Assembly (NCBI GenBank): GCA_007922195.1
Contig: ML682121.1
Span: 553,921 to 617,920, forward strand
Length of the DNA stretch: 64,000 nt
Direction: 5' to 3'
Origin: Podocnemis expansa
Lineage: Eukaryota > Chordata > Testudines > Podocnemididae
Shown here: piece by piece, positions 45,400 to 57,900 of the stretch
Layout of the letters: each line of letters begins with the position of its first letter
Numbering within the stretch: position 1 is the first letter of the stretch
Position numbers and translations under genes: made by a program
Notes under the pieces: model-generated
The model's database searches: none
What the model was told of the DNA's origin: nothing
Seen by the model: the letters and a program-made list of their open reading frames with translations, nothing else

Positions 45400-46209
45400 A
45401 GCGGCGGCGGCAACTTTTACTACGAACCAGAGAGAATTGCAACCCTCCAAAATCGGCTCCATTTGGCTCAGCCCCCCAGATCTCAGCCCCCCAAATTCTG
45501 CCTGCCCTCCCAGAATTAAAACCAAGGAACAAAACCCTTTTTAATTTGACATTTTTGTGGTTTGCGGAAACTGGATGCTGACTTCTTCTCCCCCCATTAC
45601 TTGCCCCTAGGTTGTTTTGCCCCCCTTACTGGTCCCCTGGGGTGTGCCGAACACTACAACAGTGCGAGGGGGGAGGTCTGCAGGCTGGGGGGGGAATTAT
45701 TTAAAAGGGGGGGAGAAATTGATAGAGGCAGGGTGGGAAACTTTCCTTCTGAAGCTTTTTTGCAACCCCAGCTCAGTGGTGTTGGGGTCCCCCAGTCTCC
45801 AGAACTCAGGTCCCCCACACCCACCAGATACAAGCCCCTCTTGCAAATAGGGTGTCCCCCCACCTAGCTCAAAGATTAGTGAGTGAGGGGGGCACTTATC
45901 TCACCATCGTGCCACCTTCTCATTGGTCGAGGCGAGTCACAGCTATCTGCTTCCTGCTGTCCCCCTCCCTTGCTGTGGGGCAGCGCCCCCCCTAGAGGGA
46001 GGATGGGCCAAAGCCCCCCAGCACCCATGTAGGTCATTGCACCTGGTTGCCTCCCTGCCAGAGCCCTGGAGGTGGGGGCCGGGGGGGGGTCCCAGGTCAG
46101 TCACTAGCCCCCTGTTGTAGCCCCCCTTCTCCAGGTCCAGCCCCCCTCCTGCTGTCAAGGGGCCAGCGCCTACCCCACCCCTGCCTCAACACATTTGTTA
46201 ATCAGCCTC

Positions 46210-46215
46210 AATAAA
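46210..46215 (+). terminator. EIF5A: EIF5A poly(A) signal AATAAA
   Basis: AATAAA sits in ACACATTTGTTAATCAGCCTC-like text ending AAGTTTAATACGAAG. This terminal block closely matches the end of the human EIF5A transcript, which makes the call firm. Confidence 0.85.
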
Positions 46216-46540
46216 ACAAGTTTAATACGAAGCCTGGCTGCAGTGGAGTCTGTGTGCAGGGGGGCCCCCCTCAGCTCCCAGGGGTATGTGAGGGGCAGGG
46301 CCTGTGGCTGCCTTGCCCCAGTATTAGTAGCAGCCTGGTGGGTGCTGAACTGGAACTGCAGGGATGGAGAGTGGCTGGGGTTACTGGCCCAGGCTCAGGG
46401 TGAGGGGTTTGGAGCTGTGCTGCTCCCTTCCCAAACCAGCACAGCGGGGGGGAGCTGGGTTCCCTGCCACTGGGAGGGGGTGGAGGAGGAGGAAGGACAG
46501 CCCCCCCAGCAGGGGTTCTAGCAGAGGGGGGTTTGCCTTA

Positions 46541-46711
46541 CAGCAAAGATTCCCAATGTTTTCTGGGCCAGGGCACACCTTGCTGTCTAATTAATTTGAG
46601 GCACACCACCCTACTGTTGCCAAATGAATTCATGAATATTCATGAACCAGGCCAGAGCTTAGTGTTTTTTCAAAAACTGCTGTGGCATGGTAGTTGGGAA
46701 CCACAGCCCTG
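46541..46711. mobile_element. hAT-like miniature element between EIF5A and GPS2
   Basis: Starts CAGCAAAGATTCCCAATGTT and ends AGTTGGGAACCACAGCCCTG, diverged inverted ends of the hAT kind around an interior with ATGAATTCATGAATATTCAT-like text. No clear target duplication. Confidence 0.45.
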
Positions 46712-46937
46712 GAGGGCTGCAGGCACTGGGGGTAGGGGATGATGGGATGCCCCCCCCCCCCATGCCCTGTGGGCCTCAAGGGAGCAGCTGCAGGCTTAGT
46801 CCTAGTCTTTTGGGGGAGGGGGGGTGTGGGGCAGCTCAAAGCAAAGAAGGGGGCTATTTCCAGCCCCTGGCTCACGCAGCAGGGCCCCCTTCCCCCCCAC
46901 GACTCAGAGACGACACAGTTTGAGTGGCAGCTCCCCC

Positions 46938-46943
46938 TTTATT
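46938..46943 (-). terminator. GPS2: GPS2 poly(A) signal AATAAA
   Basis: On the minus strand CCTAATAAAGGGGGAG places AATAAA 44 bases after the GPS2 stop codon. The EIF5A and GPS2 3' ends therefore face each other about 0.7 kb apart. Confidence 0.75.
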
Positions 46944-46986
46944 AGGGGGCTGGTGGTGGGGCCCCCCTGGGCCTGGCAAAAGGAGC

Positions 46987-49900
46987 TCACTTGTGATAGA
47001 AGCGCTGGCCTTGGCCGTGCTGGATGAAGGGGTGACGTGCAGCTGGCTGGCTGGTGGCAGGGAAGCCCGACTACAAAAGAGACAAATGCTGGTTAATGGG
47101 GGGGGGGGGTTCTCCACTACCCTGCCCCTCCCAGCCCACCATACTCACCGTGTGGGGCTGCTGGGGGGTGGTGCTGTGGGAGAAGCTCCCAGGGGAAGTG
47201 GGGCGGGCAGGGTGGGTGTACGCCAGGCTGGGCTGCAGGGAGCAAAGATGGGAGGGTTAGAAATAGGGGGGCAGGGCATGGCCCCCCAGTGAAGGGGGGG
47301 TCTCACCTTGGCAGCTGGCTGCATCTGGACAGGGAGCTGGGGGGTGGGCAGCAGGGTCTGGTTGGGGTGCAAGGCCTGGGGGTGCATCGGGCGCAGGGTT
47401 GACTGTGGAGAGAGGAGCCGAGCGTTAGGGGCAGGCCTTATGCTCCCATTTCCGCCCTCCGTTCCAGCCATGGAGCTGGATCAGGGCTGGTGGCCCCTTT
47501 CCCACCCCTCTCCCAGACCCCCCACACCAGCTGGCCTTTGCCATGGGGCTGGTGCTCCATTCCTGGCCAGCCAGGCCTTGGACCCAGGCTGGCACCCCCT
47601 AGAAGGCAAAGGAGCCCTGCCATGGGGCTAGCTGGGGCTAACTCACCGAGTCAGTGAAGCCCGACTGCTGGTTGGCGTGTTCTAGCTGCTTCTGCAGGGG
47701 GATGGTTGTGCTGGGAGGGATGAAACCTGGGCAAGATTAAGGGGGGGACAGCTCAGTGTCAGGGAGCAATGGGGCTCCAGGGATGTTACCTGGCCTCTGG
47801 GGGGGGCTGCATGTGTCTCACCTGGCTGGGTGAGGAGGTTCAGCGAGGGTCTGAGTTGACCACGTGGGGGGTGCTGCAGCCAGCTGGGTGGGGGCAGCTG
47901 GCTGTGTGAGGGTGGGGGCCCCAGAATCTCACCCAAACAAGATGGGGTCACGCAGTGGGGTAGGGGGACACGCCTCACCTGGCTGGGCAGCAGCAAAGTG
48001 GCCATGCAGCGCGTATGCCGGTGGCTGCTGCGAGAGGTACTGCATGGCGGGGAAGGCTGAGGGACCTGTGGGGCAAAGAGTGGGGTCAGAGCCCTGCCTC
48101 AGCCGGGTGCACCCCCTGCCCCCGAACTCCTCTCCGGGCCCTGACTCACCACGGATGGGCTGGCTGCTGGCGTAGCTGACAGGCACGGCCTGGCTCGGGG
48201 GGAAGTGCTGGCTCTGCCCCACAGCGTAGGGGCTGTGGCTGGCCTGCCCGCTCTGGTACTGCCCGTGCTCGGGGGTGCCAGGTGCGAAGGCTGGCTGGGA
48301 GGCAAAGTGCCGCGTCTGCGGGAAAGGGGGAAGAAGGTCAGTGGCCCTACGCTGACCCCATGGGGCATCCCCTCAGCACTCCCCAAAACTCACCGTGATC
48401 ACAGGGGGGGCGAAGATCTGCTTGGTCCGGTCGGCTGATATCAGCGTCCCAGCCCGGCTGTGGCCACCAGGACTCCCTATGGAAAGATGGGGTGAACAGG
48501 GGGCTGGGCGCCATGCTCCCATGCAGCAAAGAACCAACTCTGCCCCCCCAAGGGACTCCCCTCCAGATCCTACTAACCCCCACGGCCTCCCCATCACACC
48601 CTCATCTCCCTCTGCCCTCCAAATCACCCCTTACTGATCCTTCCTCACTTTCTGGCCTCCCCAGCCCCATACCTTGCATGTTGAGGATGTGGGTCCCAGT
48701 GTGCACAGCCATGCCTTGCTGGTAAGCTGCCGCTGTCAGAGTCGTCAGGTCGCTGCAGAGGGGCCGGAGAAAAGAGAGGCTGGGCCTGGGTCCAGTCGGC
48801 CCCATAACACTCCCCTCCCCACCCAGCTCCACGAGCCTCCAACCTGCTCACAGCGGTGGTGCAGCAAGGAGTTCCCCAGATTAATAAAGTTGTCTCCCTG
48901 GCCCAGGTCTTGGCTTCTCCCATAATCTCCTGGGGCCCTTTGAGGCAGCACAAGGCTTGCCCTGACCCCAGCATCATAGCCCCCCCCCCAAGCCAGGCCG
49001 CTTCCTGCACCCCATGGCTGCCCCCTGACCTCTGCTCCTTGCGTCGCCGCTTCTCCTCCTCATGTAGCACCTTCTTCAGCTGCAGGAAAAGCTGGTGCTT
49101 CTCCTCCTGCAGAGCCTGCAGCCGCTCCTCCAGTTTATGGATCTGGGGTGCAAGGAGGCAGCATGAGATGGGGGGCTGGGATTCAGAGGAGCCCCTCCCC
49201 ATGAGTGGGGCTGCAAGTCGGGGAAACCCCTCTCCATGGGCAGGGCTGGGAGACCCAAGGTGGGCAGGAGAGTGTGTGAGCCAGGGCCCCAATGCCGGGA
49301 GGGGGCTGTGAGCTCAGAGACCCGCTGGTACTTGTGGGGGAAAGCCCAGCCCCCCAGCTCACAGTCCCCCACCCCCCAAGGTTGCGGAGAGGACTGGGGG
49401 GGCAGGACCCACGGCCCTTCACCTGCTCTTTGGTCTCCTCCAGTGACATCCGCTCCTCCATCTCCTTCTTGCGGCGCCGCTCCTGCTCCTCCTTCATCTT
49501 CTGCTCCATCATCTTGTCCACCTCCTCTTCCTCTGCGGGGACAGAGCGGGCCATCGGGACAGCTGCTTCCACAGCGGGGCCCTCACGCGGGAGACGCTGC
49601 AGGTCACCCCCCACCGCCAGCCAGGGAAATGGGTCAAGCTGAGGACGGCTAACTCATCGCCCACCCCAGCCGGGCTCCTTTCCCCGCATGTAAGAAACAG
49701 GGCTCTGGGGGGATCCTCGGACGGGGGCCGCACTGTCCGCTTTAGCCTCACCTCGGCCCCCAAATGGTGCGGCGAGGGGCTGGACCGGCCGGGCGCCGAG
49801 CCACATGGGCAATGGGCTGAGCGGCCGCCCCAGACAGACGGACATGGGTGGGTGACGGATGCGCTTTGCACTTTGGTGACTTTCCTCGGGCAGGTGACGC

Positions 49901-50339
49901 TCAAATCCCAAGCGCCCAGCGTGCCAGCACCAGGGGAACGGCCCCAAAACGAGACCCGCCCGCACTGGATCGACACCGGAGTCCGTGTGAACGCCCGGGC
50001 CGGGCCGGGCCGCCGGAGCGGAACGGGGAGGCGCGGAGTTTACACGGGGCGGGGGGGGGAGGGGCAGCTGATGACGGCGGCTCCAGGGGGGGCCGGGGGG
50101 GACAGCCCCCCCCGCTGACTGCGTCACTCCCCCCCGGAGGGATCGCGGGAGGCGGGGCCTGTCCCGAGGGGCGGGGTCACCGAGGCCCCGCCCCCAGCGG
50201 CGGGGAAGGCCCGAGGCGCGGGGGGAGGGTGAGGCGGCTCCTCACCTTGCCGCTTGCGCTCGCGCTCCACCATGACGTGGCGGTGCAGGGCCCGCGCCAT
50301 GGCCGAGGAGAGCTTGGGCCGCTCCAGCAGCGCCGGCAT
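46987..50339 (-). CDS. GPS2: GPS2: G-protein pathway suppressor 2, 11 coding exons
   Basis: Nuclear subunit of the NCOR/SMRT-HDAC3-TBL1 corepressor complex; also restrains JNK and Ubc13 signalling and moves between mitochondria and nucleus in mammals. Exons in transcript order: 50339-50246, 49532-49423, 49142-49030, 48752-48673, 48476-48394, 48315-48150, 48065-47979, 47726-47647, 47402-47307, 47232-47149, 47070-46987. Phases close to 358 aa (human 327). The start MPALLERPKLS is identical to human. A long charged coiled coil follows (about residues 15-106, including VDKMMEQKMKEEQ and LQEEKHQLFLQLKKVLHEEE), the region that binds TBL1 and NCOR. The rest is Pro/Gln/His/Ser-rich and ends PFIQHGQGQRFYHK, close to human. 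Extra length lies in the disordered middle and an extra segment before the last exon. Confidence 0.95.
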
Positions 50340-50384
50340 CTTCGCTCAGTGCGGCCTCGCTCCCAGCCTGCCACCGGATCCGCC

Positions 50385-50455
50385 CCCGGCTTCCGCTTCC
50401 GGGCCGCGCTCTGCGTCTGACGTCACCGCGAGACCCGCCCCTCTACGTCACCAAG
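50385..50455 (-). promoter_or_regulatory. GPS2: GPS2 promoter: CRE and ETS-like sites
   Basis: A full CRE palindrome, TGACGTCA, lies at 50418-50425, 79 bases upstream of the start codon. A half-site TACGTCA is at 50444-50450. CTTCCGCTTCCGGG (about 50390-50403) offers two ETS-type cores. The area is a CpG island without a TATA box. Confidence 0.55.
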
Positions 50456-50729
50456 TGCAGGCCCCGCCCCTCCCTGCTGACGCAACTGGCGCGCGGCGGC
50501 TGAGGGCGGAGCAAAGGCAAGGGGGAGGAGCCTGGGGAACAGCAACGCCCCCTTGCTCCCGCCCCTCCCAGCTGGGTGCACAGGCCAGAGGGGCTCCCAG
50601 CGGCCCCACGTGGCAGACACAGAGCCAGGGGTGTCCACCAGGGCCCCCCAGCAGGGGTGGAAGGCGCTTCCCCGGGGAGAGGGGATAACAGACAGACAGA
50701 CAGACACAGCAGAGCCGGTTGGAGGGCAC

Positions 50730-50735
50730 TTTATC
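50730..50735 (-). terminator. NEURL4: Candidate variant poly(A) signal (GATAAA) for NEURL4
   Basis: On the minus strand GATGGATAAAGTGCCCTCC lies 1.23 kb beyond the NEURL4 stop and about 390 bases before the GPS2 start codon. I see no AATAAA on this strand in the intervening C-rich 3' UTR. Candidate only. Confidence 0.3.
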
Positions 50736-51964
50736 CATCAGGGCCCACTCAGGACCCCACTCGTACACGCTGAGGCCCACTCAAGGTGGGCCCAGTCCCC
50801 TCCCCGGCTTTACAGTGGAAAAGCAGCTTAAATAAAACTTAAAAAAGAGGGCGGGGGGGAAGACTTCAACCCACTCCCTCCCCCAAATCAAATTCACATT
50901 TCAACAACACCAAGGGGTAATAAATAAGGAGGGGGTGGGACTGATTTGGAGGGACATGGGGAGAGTAAAGCCACAGGAGGAAGGAAAGGGGGAACAGCAC
51001 TAGTTAGGGGGCAAAAATGGGGGAATACAGGGGTCATTGAAGTGGATGGGGGCCAGGGCTCCCCCTCAACTCCCTACTCAGGGGGACTACAGTAAGGAGC
51101 CCTCAGGCCCTCCCTGGAAGCAGAGATCAGGGCCCTGCAGTAAGTGCTACACCCCCCCCCCCCCAATAGTACTGGAGCACCTCTCACCTAAAGCTCCCCC
51201 ACACGCTGCAGGGAGAGTTAAAAGGAAAACTGGAGCCTCTTATTCCCCCCCCAAGTCTGGTACCCCCCCAACTGCCCCTGTATGGACCCTTAAATAACTC
51301 AGCCCCCCTCTCCCACTTCAAAATGGTCAATGCCAAGTCTCAGCCCCCTCCCCAGCAGGATGGAAGGGGGTATTACACATGTAGTTAAACAGGACACTCT
51401 CCCCTAGAGGTAGATCCCCCATGAAAAGAATTAGGTCCTGGATGGTGCAGCAAATTTGCCCCCCCCCCCCCGTTTCTGGGCGTGCTTTAGCCCCCCCTTT
51501 CACCCTTCACCCCCCCCCCAACCTTTTAGCTTTTTCTATGTGCAAAATACAGCCCTGGCTCCCAGAGGGAGCAGCGGGGGAGTCCTGCAGTAGAAGGCTC
51601 AGACGCACACACACCCCTTTAAAACAGTGTCAGACTGTAACTTGTCAAAATTCCCCCTCCACCCCCCCAGCTTTAAAAAAGGGGGAAGAGTCCAACCTGG
51701 GGGTGTCTGGTGGAGGAATCCCCCAACTAGGGCAGCTTCCTCACATGCCCCACTTTGGGCCTGGGGGGTTTTGCAACAGAGGAGTCCTCCCCCTCCAAAA
51801 TCCAGTCTTCCTTCAGCATCCGGGCCTGGGGGTGTTGTATTGGTCCAGCAGCCCCTGCTGATCGGGGAGGTGTGCCCCCAGCTTCATGAGGGCTGCCATT
51901 TCACGATTCCCCCTGGTCCATGTGGGGGGGGCAATAGCACAGGCCCTCCCCTAGAAGATGGAAC

Positions 51965-54900
51965 TCACTCCACACGCACCAGCAGAGCACAGAGAACAGT
52001 GGCGCCCTTTTCCTTGGTGACCCACTCCAGGTCAGCGCTGCCGAAGCGAGGGTCCGGGGGGTCAGGGGTACCAGCTGACGGGGGCCCAGGTTTGTAGGAG
52101 CCTGGGCGCACCCACACCTGGAAAGCCACCTGTGCCCCGTACTGACGCTGAGACTTGGGGTCCCGGAATCTGGGGGAGGCAGAGAAAGAAAAAGGGGAGG
52201 TTGGGGGAAGTCCACTCTGGTAAGGCCCCACCTGACCAGCTCACAGGCTGTACCCTACAGACTTGCTGCCCCCCACCTGTACACTGGGACTCGTCCTTCC
52301 CTCCATGTAGTAGCTGGGCTCAAGAGAAAGACCCACAATTTCTCTGCTTCCCCCACTCCCCATGTATGCATGACCCATGGCAAGACTCACTGCACTTTGG
52401 TGGCGAAGGCTTCGAGGCCGGCATAGCGCAGGGTGGGCGAGAGCAGGATTCTGTGGGACTCGGCCCCACACCCTGGGGAGCTGTTCTCTGCCTCACTGTA
52501 TCCCCCGCCCTGGGGATCAGCCTTGGGTGGCCGGCAGCTCAGGATGGACGTAGTACCTGGGGGAGAGGAGGGAACCATCAGCCCCGAGTGGGGGGAGACT
52601 GGGTCCCTGAACCCATGGGGACTGGAACATGATGGGAGAATGGGATGGGATATGAGAGAGATGGACGGGAGCAGGCTAACGGTTAAGGGGGAAAAGGGGG
52701 AGCCAGGACTCGGGTTCTCTGGCCAGAACTAGGAAGGGGAGATACAGTGGTTAAAGTGGCAAAGGGTGGGTGGGCAGGACTCTGGGGTTTCATCTTCTGC
52801 ACCATGTGCCTCCTACCTGCCCCCAGCTCCCCTTGGTCCAGCATCCTGCGGACAGCGCCGACACTGGTACCATGATAGGCCATGTGCCACTTCTTACAGG
52901 TGCTGGCCACCTCCAGTCGTGGGTTGACCCTGTTGAGGGGGAAGGCCATGAGATCTGGGAGCCTCCCTGGACCTCTCCCTCTGGTCTGATCCCAGCCAGC
53001 CCTTCCTTGCCCCACAGCACACCCAGGCACCCCCACTTCAGACCCTCCCCAGTACCTGAGGTTGAAGCGGCACCAGCCAAAAGGCAAGGCATAGTCTCGG
53101 GGAGGCTCTCCCCGCTTGTAATAGGCCTCGTCTCCCCGCAGCTTGTGACACGACTCGCAGTAGCACAGGCTGAATTTGGGATCTTCCGTGAAGTAGTCAT
53201 CTGTGGGGGAAAGGATCAGGCGTGAGGGAAGGAAGGCTCCCCCCCGGGATGTGACCCTGTCTGTAACTTAGGCACCCACCTGAACTTTCAGAAAGTTCGC
53301 CACGTTAACTCTGAACCTCAATAATGACACTCAACCATTGCTCCCCCCCCCCCCGCACGGGTAATGCTGGCTGACCCCATTTGGGGGCAAATATAGGGTT
53401 CCCTAATGCTCACCTGGCAGCAGCAGGAGGTCCTTGAAGCGGGCACAGAGGGCGTGGTACTCACAGGTCTTCATGGTGTTCATGTCCACAGGCGGTGTCC
53501 AGCACACACTCTCTTTGATGCCTGCAAAAAGAAAGGTGTGGGGTAGTCAGCCAGCCTCACCCCACACGGCCCAGGGGGGCACACAGTGGCTAGAGATGAG
53601 CCAACCCAGCTCCACACAACCTAAAGAAATGGTGGGGGTGCCGGAAATGACCCGGCTGCTCATCTTTGACCAGGCGCGGACAAACTGTGGCTCGGGAACC
53701 ACATGGGGCTCTTGAATGAAAAAGCATGGCTCGCAGAAGGTGGTCACCAAATCATTTTGGTAAGTGAAAAGTATATGGCTATATGCCTCAGTGCAGCTCT
53801 TGAAGGTTCAATAATGAACTTGCGTGGTTCGTGGGTTCCATAAGTTCAGCCACCCCTGTCTTTGAGAATAAGGGGCATGCTGGGGCCCACTGTAACATCC
53901 CCTATCCACGGCAGGAAAGGATGGGGCCCCAAGGTTTTCATGTCAGTAGTATCAGAAAAGGAGGGAATCGGGGCAGATCCACCTGCCCAACAAAGGGCAG
54001 TCCATTGCCATCACTCACCATCGACCATGTCTGCCTTCTCCATGTCGCCCTGGCCGTGGGCGTCCCCACTCTCCCCACCCGGTGCTGAAGTGTCATTCGT
54101 TACTATGGTAACCTGGGGAGGACAAATGCATCAGCTGGCGGTGGGCGACAGGGAGCCAGGACTCCTGGGTTCTCCTTCCAGCTCTTGGCGAGATGTGGCG
54201 CCTAATGGTTAGCGCAGAGGGGGCTGGGAACCAGAACCCCTGGTCCACCCCCACCCCCCAAGCTCTGGGAGGAGAGTGGGGCCTAGTGGGTCAGAGCAGG
54301 CGGTTGGATCTCAGACTCCTGAGTTCTCCTGGTGGGCCTCACCTGCTCACACTGCCCATAGAGGTCGACAAGGACGTAGCAGGGTGTGGGGATGTCCTGG
54401 GCAGCCACCCCCTGGTCTATCCCGTTGACGTAGAGATGCAGACAGCTGCTCGAGTCCACCAGCAGGCCCAGAATCGTCCCCTCAGGGCATGTGTCCAGGT
54501 TGGGCCCATAGTTCTCACAGATCTGGGGGCAGGTAGGAAGCAGGGAGTTACACAAGCTGTCCCGGGGGGGGTGCTGGTCCCCCCAGCAGAGGAAGAGAAG
54601 CTGCACTAAACCCCAGCTCACCTTGAGCGAGTTGTGGAAGACGGAATCCCGCTGCAGGAGCCAGGTGGAGCGTTTGAGAGAGCAGGCTGTGGCAGGGAAG
54701 TTGAGGCGCTCGGGCGAGGTGCCGATGACACCCAGGGACAGGGACGACGTCCACTGGGGGTTGAGAAAGTCGATCTGGACCTGGGGGGAAGGAAGGGGAA
54801 TGTCAGAGGCAGCCAAGACCCACCAGCCATGGGTCACTGAAGAGGACCACCATGATACCAGGATCGTACCCTATATGCCTCCTATGACACCACATTATCT

Positions 54901-57900
54901 CAAGACAGGAAATCGATGACCCTACATGCCCCCCCCATGACGACCTCACATACTCCCCTCCTAGGAAATAGCAGGGGCTACGCTTTCCACATCATGACAT
55001 CCCATCCTCCCCTGACAAGAAGTGGCAGGCTTCCACGCTTCCTACAACATCACATCTACGTTCCCTCTAAGCTGTGTGCATGTGCGCATGCACACAGGTT
55101 GCAAAACCCATGCACACAACAAAAAGCGTGCGCAAAAAAAGTTCAGCAGTGCGAATATTTTTATGCTACTTTAAGAACGCTGTTTCACGTAATGTGTCAA
55201 ATAAGGTTTTGTAATTTATGCTATCATTTCCATCACCATATCAAAATAAAGTTACTCTATTAGTTGCATCATACACACTTGCTTTGTTGCACTCACAAGT
55301 CTGACCACACTGGCTGGACCCTGCACAAATTTGCACACCAGTTCTGAACATTTGCACAGAAGAAAATTTTTGCGCACACAGCCTACAAAAAATTAGATGG
55401 AACACTGCATCACATCCTCCCCCCAGAGGCAGTAGTTGGCTGTCCATGCCCCCCATCATGACACCACATCATCCTCCCTGAACAGGAAGCAGCGGGGCCA
55501 GAGGCCCAGTCCTGGGGAGGGCCCCACCTGGAAGAGCTGGCCCTGGGGCAGCGGCTGCGCGATGACCACGATGCCCTGGTTGTAGCTGGCCACACGGGTG
55601 GCTGTCAGGTTGCCGTTTGACAGCAGGATGTTCTTGCCGTGGTTTTCCAGGAACTCCATGGCGGCCGTCGGCACCAGGGGCTCATTCTCGCACTACAGCC
55701 AAGGGAAAAGGACAGGGGTGTCACCTGCCCACCACATGTAGCGCCCCAGAGGGGAAAAGCCCCATTCCTGAGCCAGACAACCTCCCATCCAGGGGACACG
55801 CAGCATCGCCAAGCTCAACAGTGGCACCCCAAAAAGGAAAAATGGCACATCTCCCAATCCCTCCCAGCACTCACAGGTGTGGCCTCTTCCTCCTCCTCTT
55901 CCTCACTGTACGTTTCGGAGGCAACCGAGGGGGGCTTCGTGCCGTCTGGCTCCTCCAGCATGGTGGAGCTGACAATGGAGACGGCGGTGACGCGGCCGTA
56001 CAGGTCCAGCACCACATAGACATTCTGAGGACACAGGACATGGGGGCAGTGGGGGCTGGGAGCCAGGACTCCTGGGTTCTCTCCCCAGCTCTGGGAAGCA
56101 AGTGGGTTTGGGGGAGGGGGCCACAGGACTCCTGGTTTCTATCCCTGTCACAGGCCAATCCAGGCCTGCTCCTGCCAGCTTTGGGTTCATCCCACCAGCC
56201 CTTCTCCACACCAGAGGTGGCCGGAATCCTTTGGCATTGCGCAAGGGGTGGACCAGAACTGGACCCAGCATGGACAGCGGTCCCGTCTTGGAGAGGGAGT
56301 GATGGACAAAAGGCTGAGAACTGTGAAGCAGTGACTCCCTTGAACATCACAGCCTATTTCCCACAGACGGGAAGAAGCATGCCCTACCCTCCCATCACAT
56401 CACATCTGCATCCAAGCAGGAGATGGCAGCTTTACAGCTATGACATCATGGATCCCCCCAAAAAAGCTTCAGATGAGGGTGCTGGCTGCTGGGTGGGGAA
56501 GGCTGTACACTGCCTATGACACCACAACCTCCCAAAACAGAAAGAGACAGGCCTTTATACCCCCTCCACATCATGACATCACATCCTCCCCAATGGGAAG
56601 TAGCAGACTCTCCATCCTCCCTATGACATCACATCCTCCTCAGATAGGCAGTAGTTGGTCTACATGCCCTGTCATGACATCACACCCTTCTCAGACAGGA
56701 AGCAGCAGGGCCATAGGCCTAGCCCGTGTGATTTAGGGAGACTGCACTGCCCCACCACTCCCAACCTCCAAGCAGTCAGGGTCCTTGCCCCAGGGGTGAG
56801 ACACCTTACCTTAGCCACACCTGTGGCAGCTGGACCCATGTCCTCACCATCAATCAAAATGTGCATGGTGTCATCCGAACAGCGCTTCACCCCCACACGG
56901 CTCCCCACCTGCCAGGGAGGGGCAGCCTGGTTAGATCACGAGGCCCTTCCAGCCCCACATCCCTCCTCCAGCTCCACGGCCCAGCCCCCAACCCACTCAC
57001 CCCAAGCCTCTCCAAGGAGCAGCCGTAGTTTTGCCTCTGCAGGATGCCATTGCGGCGCACCTCGGAGCCGGCCACCAGCCAGGTGGCTTTGGACTGCAGC
57101 TCCAGCACAGTGGCCGGCAGCCCCGTGGCTGTGTAAGGAACCTCGGAGGGCAGCAGCGTGGTCAGCCCAATGTGGAAGGAACCCGACCACTTCTCGTCCA
57201 TCTCCTCGATCTTCACCTGGGGGTGGGGGGGGAAGCGAGGGTCAGAAGTCACCAAGCAACAGTGGGGTGGTAGATCTGGGTCCTAGGGCCATAGGTCACT
57301 GAGAAACTGTCGCGTGGGCAGATGCCAGTAGCCCCCACCCCAGAACAAGCCTGGGGTACAGAGGAGATACTGTTACAGTGCAACCTCATCCTACCATTTA
57401 CACTTCCCCCCATTCTTTGAAACATATGATAAAGCGGGATTTGCTCCCACAAAAGCTGATGCAATAAATAAAATGCTAGTCTTTAAGTGCCAAAAGACTT
57501 TTTTTGAGAAGAGACAGTGGTTATTCTCATTCTAATCGGGCAGGGGAGTGGGACACAGTCCCCTGCTTCTCACTGCTCAACTCACCTCAAATACCTCATC
57601 TGCCTTCAGCTCCTTCATGCTGAAGACAATACCATGGCAGTAACCAGCCACGCGCACAGCCCGGCACCCATCGTCCTGGAAGGCCACGTTCTTCCCACAG
57701 TTGCTGTGAAAGCGATGAGCCACACCCGGCACTGCGGGGAAGAGGAGAGACCCAGCTGTCAATGCAGGGTGCCAGGAAGCTGAGAGCTCTGCAGTGGGTG
57801 CTCTCCCCCCGCCAACAGAAAAGAAGCAGTCACTGCTGGGGTGGGATGGGGATCTCACCTGGTGAGTGGATGGGGAAGGATTTCTCCGTGATGTTGCTGG

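Noticed and set aside
47819..47905. Possible extra GPS2 exon ending in a GTGAGA donor
   Set aside because: In-frame stop or phase clash with the next exon for every acceptor tried; skipping it keeps the frame and matches human.
54099..54112. Palindromic X-box GTTACTATGGTAAC
   Set aside because: It is the coding sequence VTIVTN at the start of a NEURL4 exon, matching the human protein (VTIVNP), so the palindrome is best explained by codon use.
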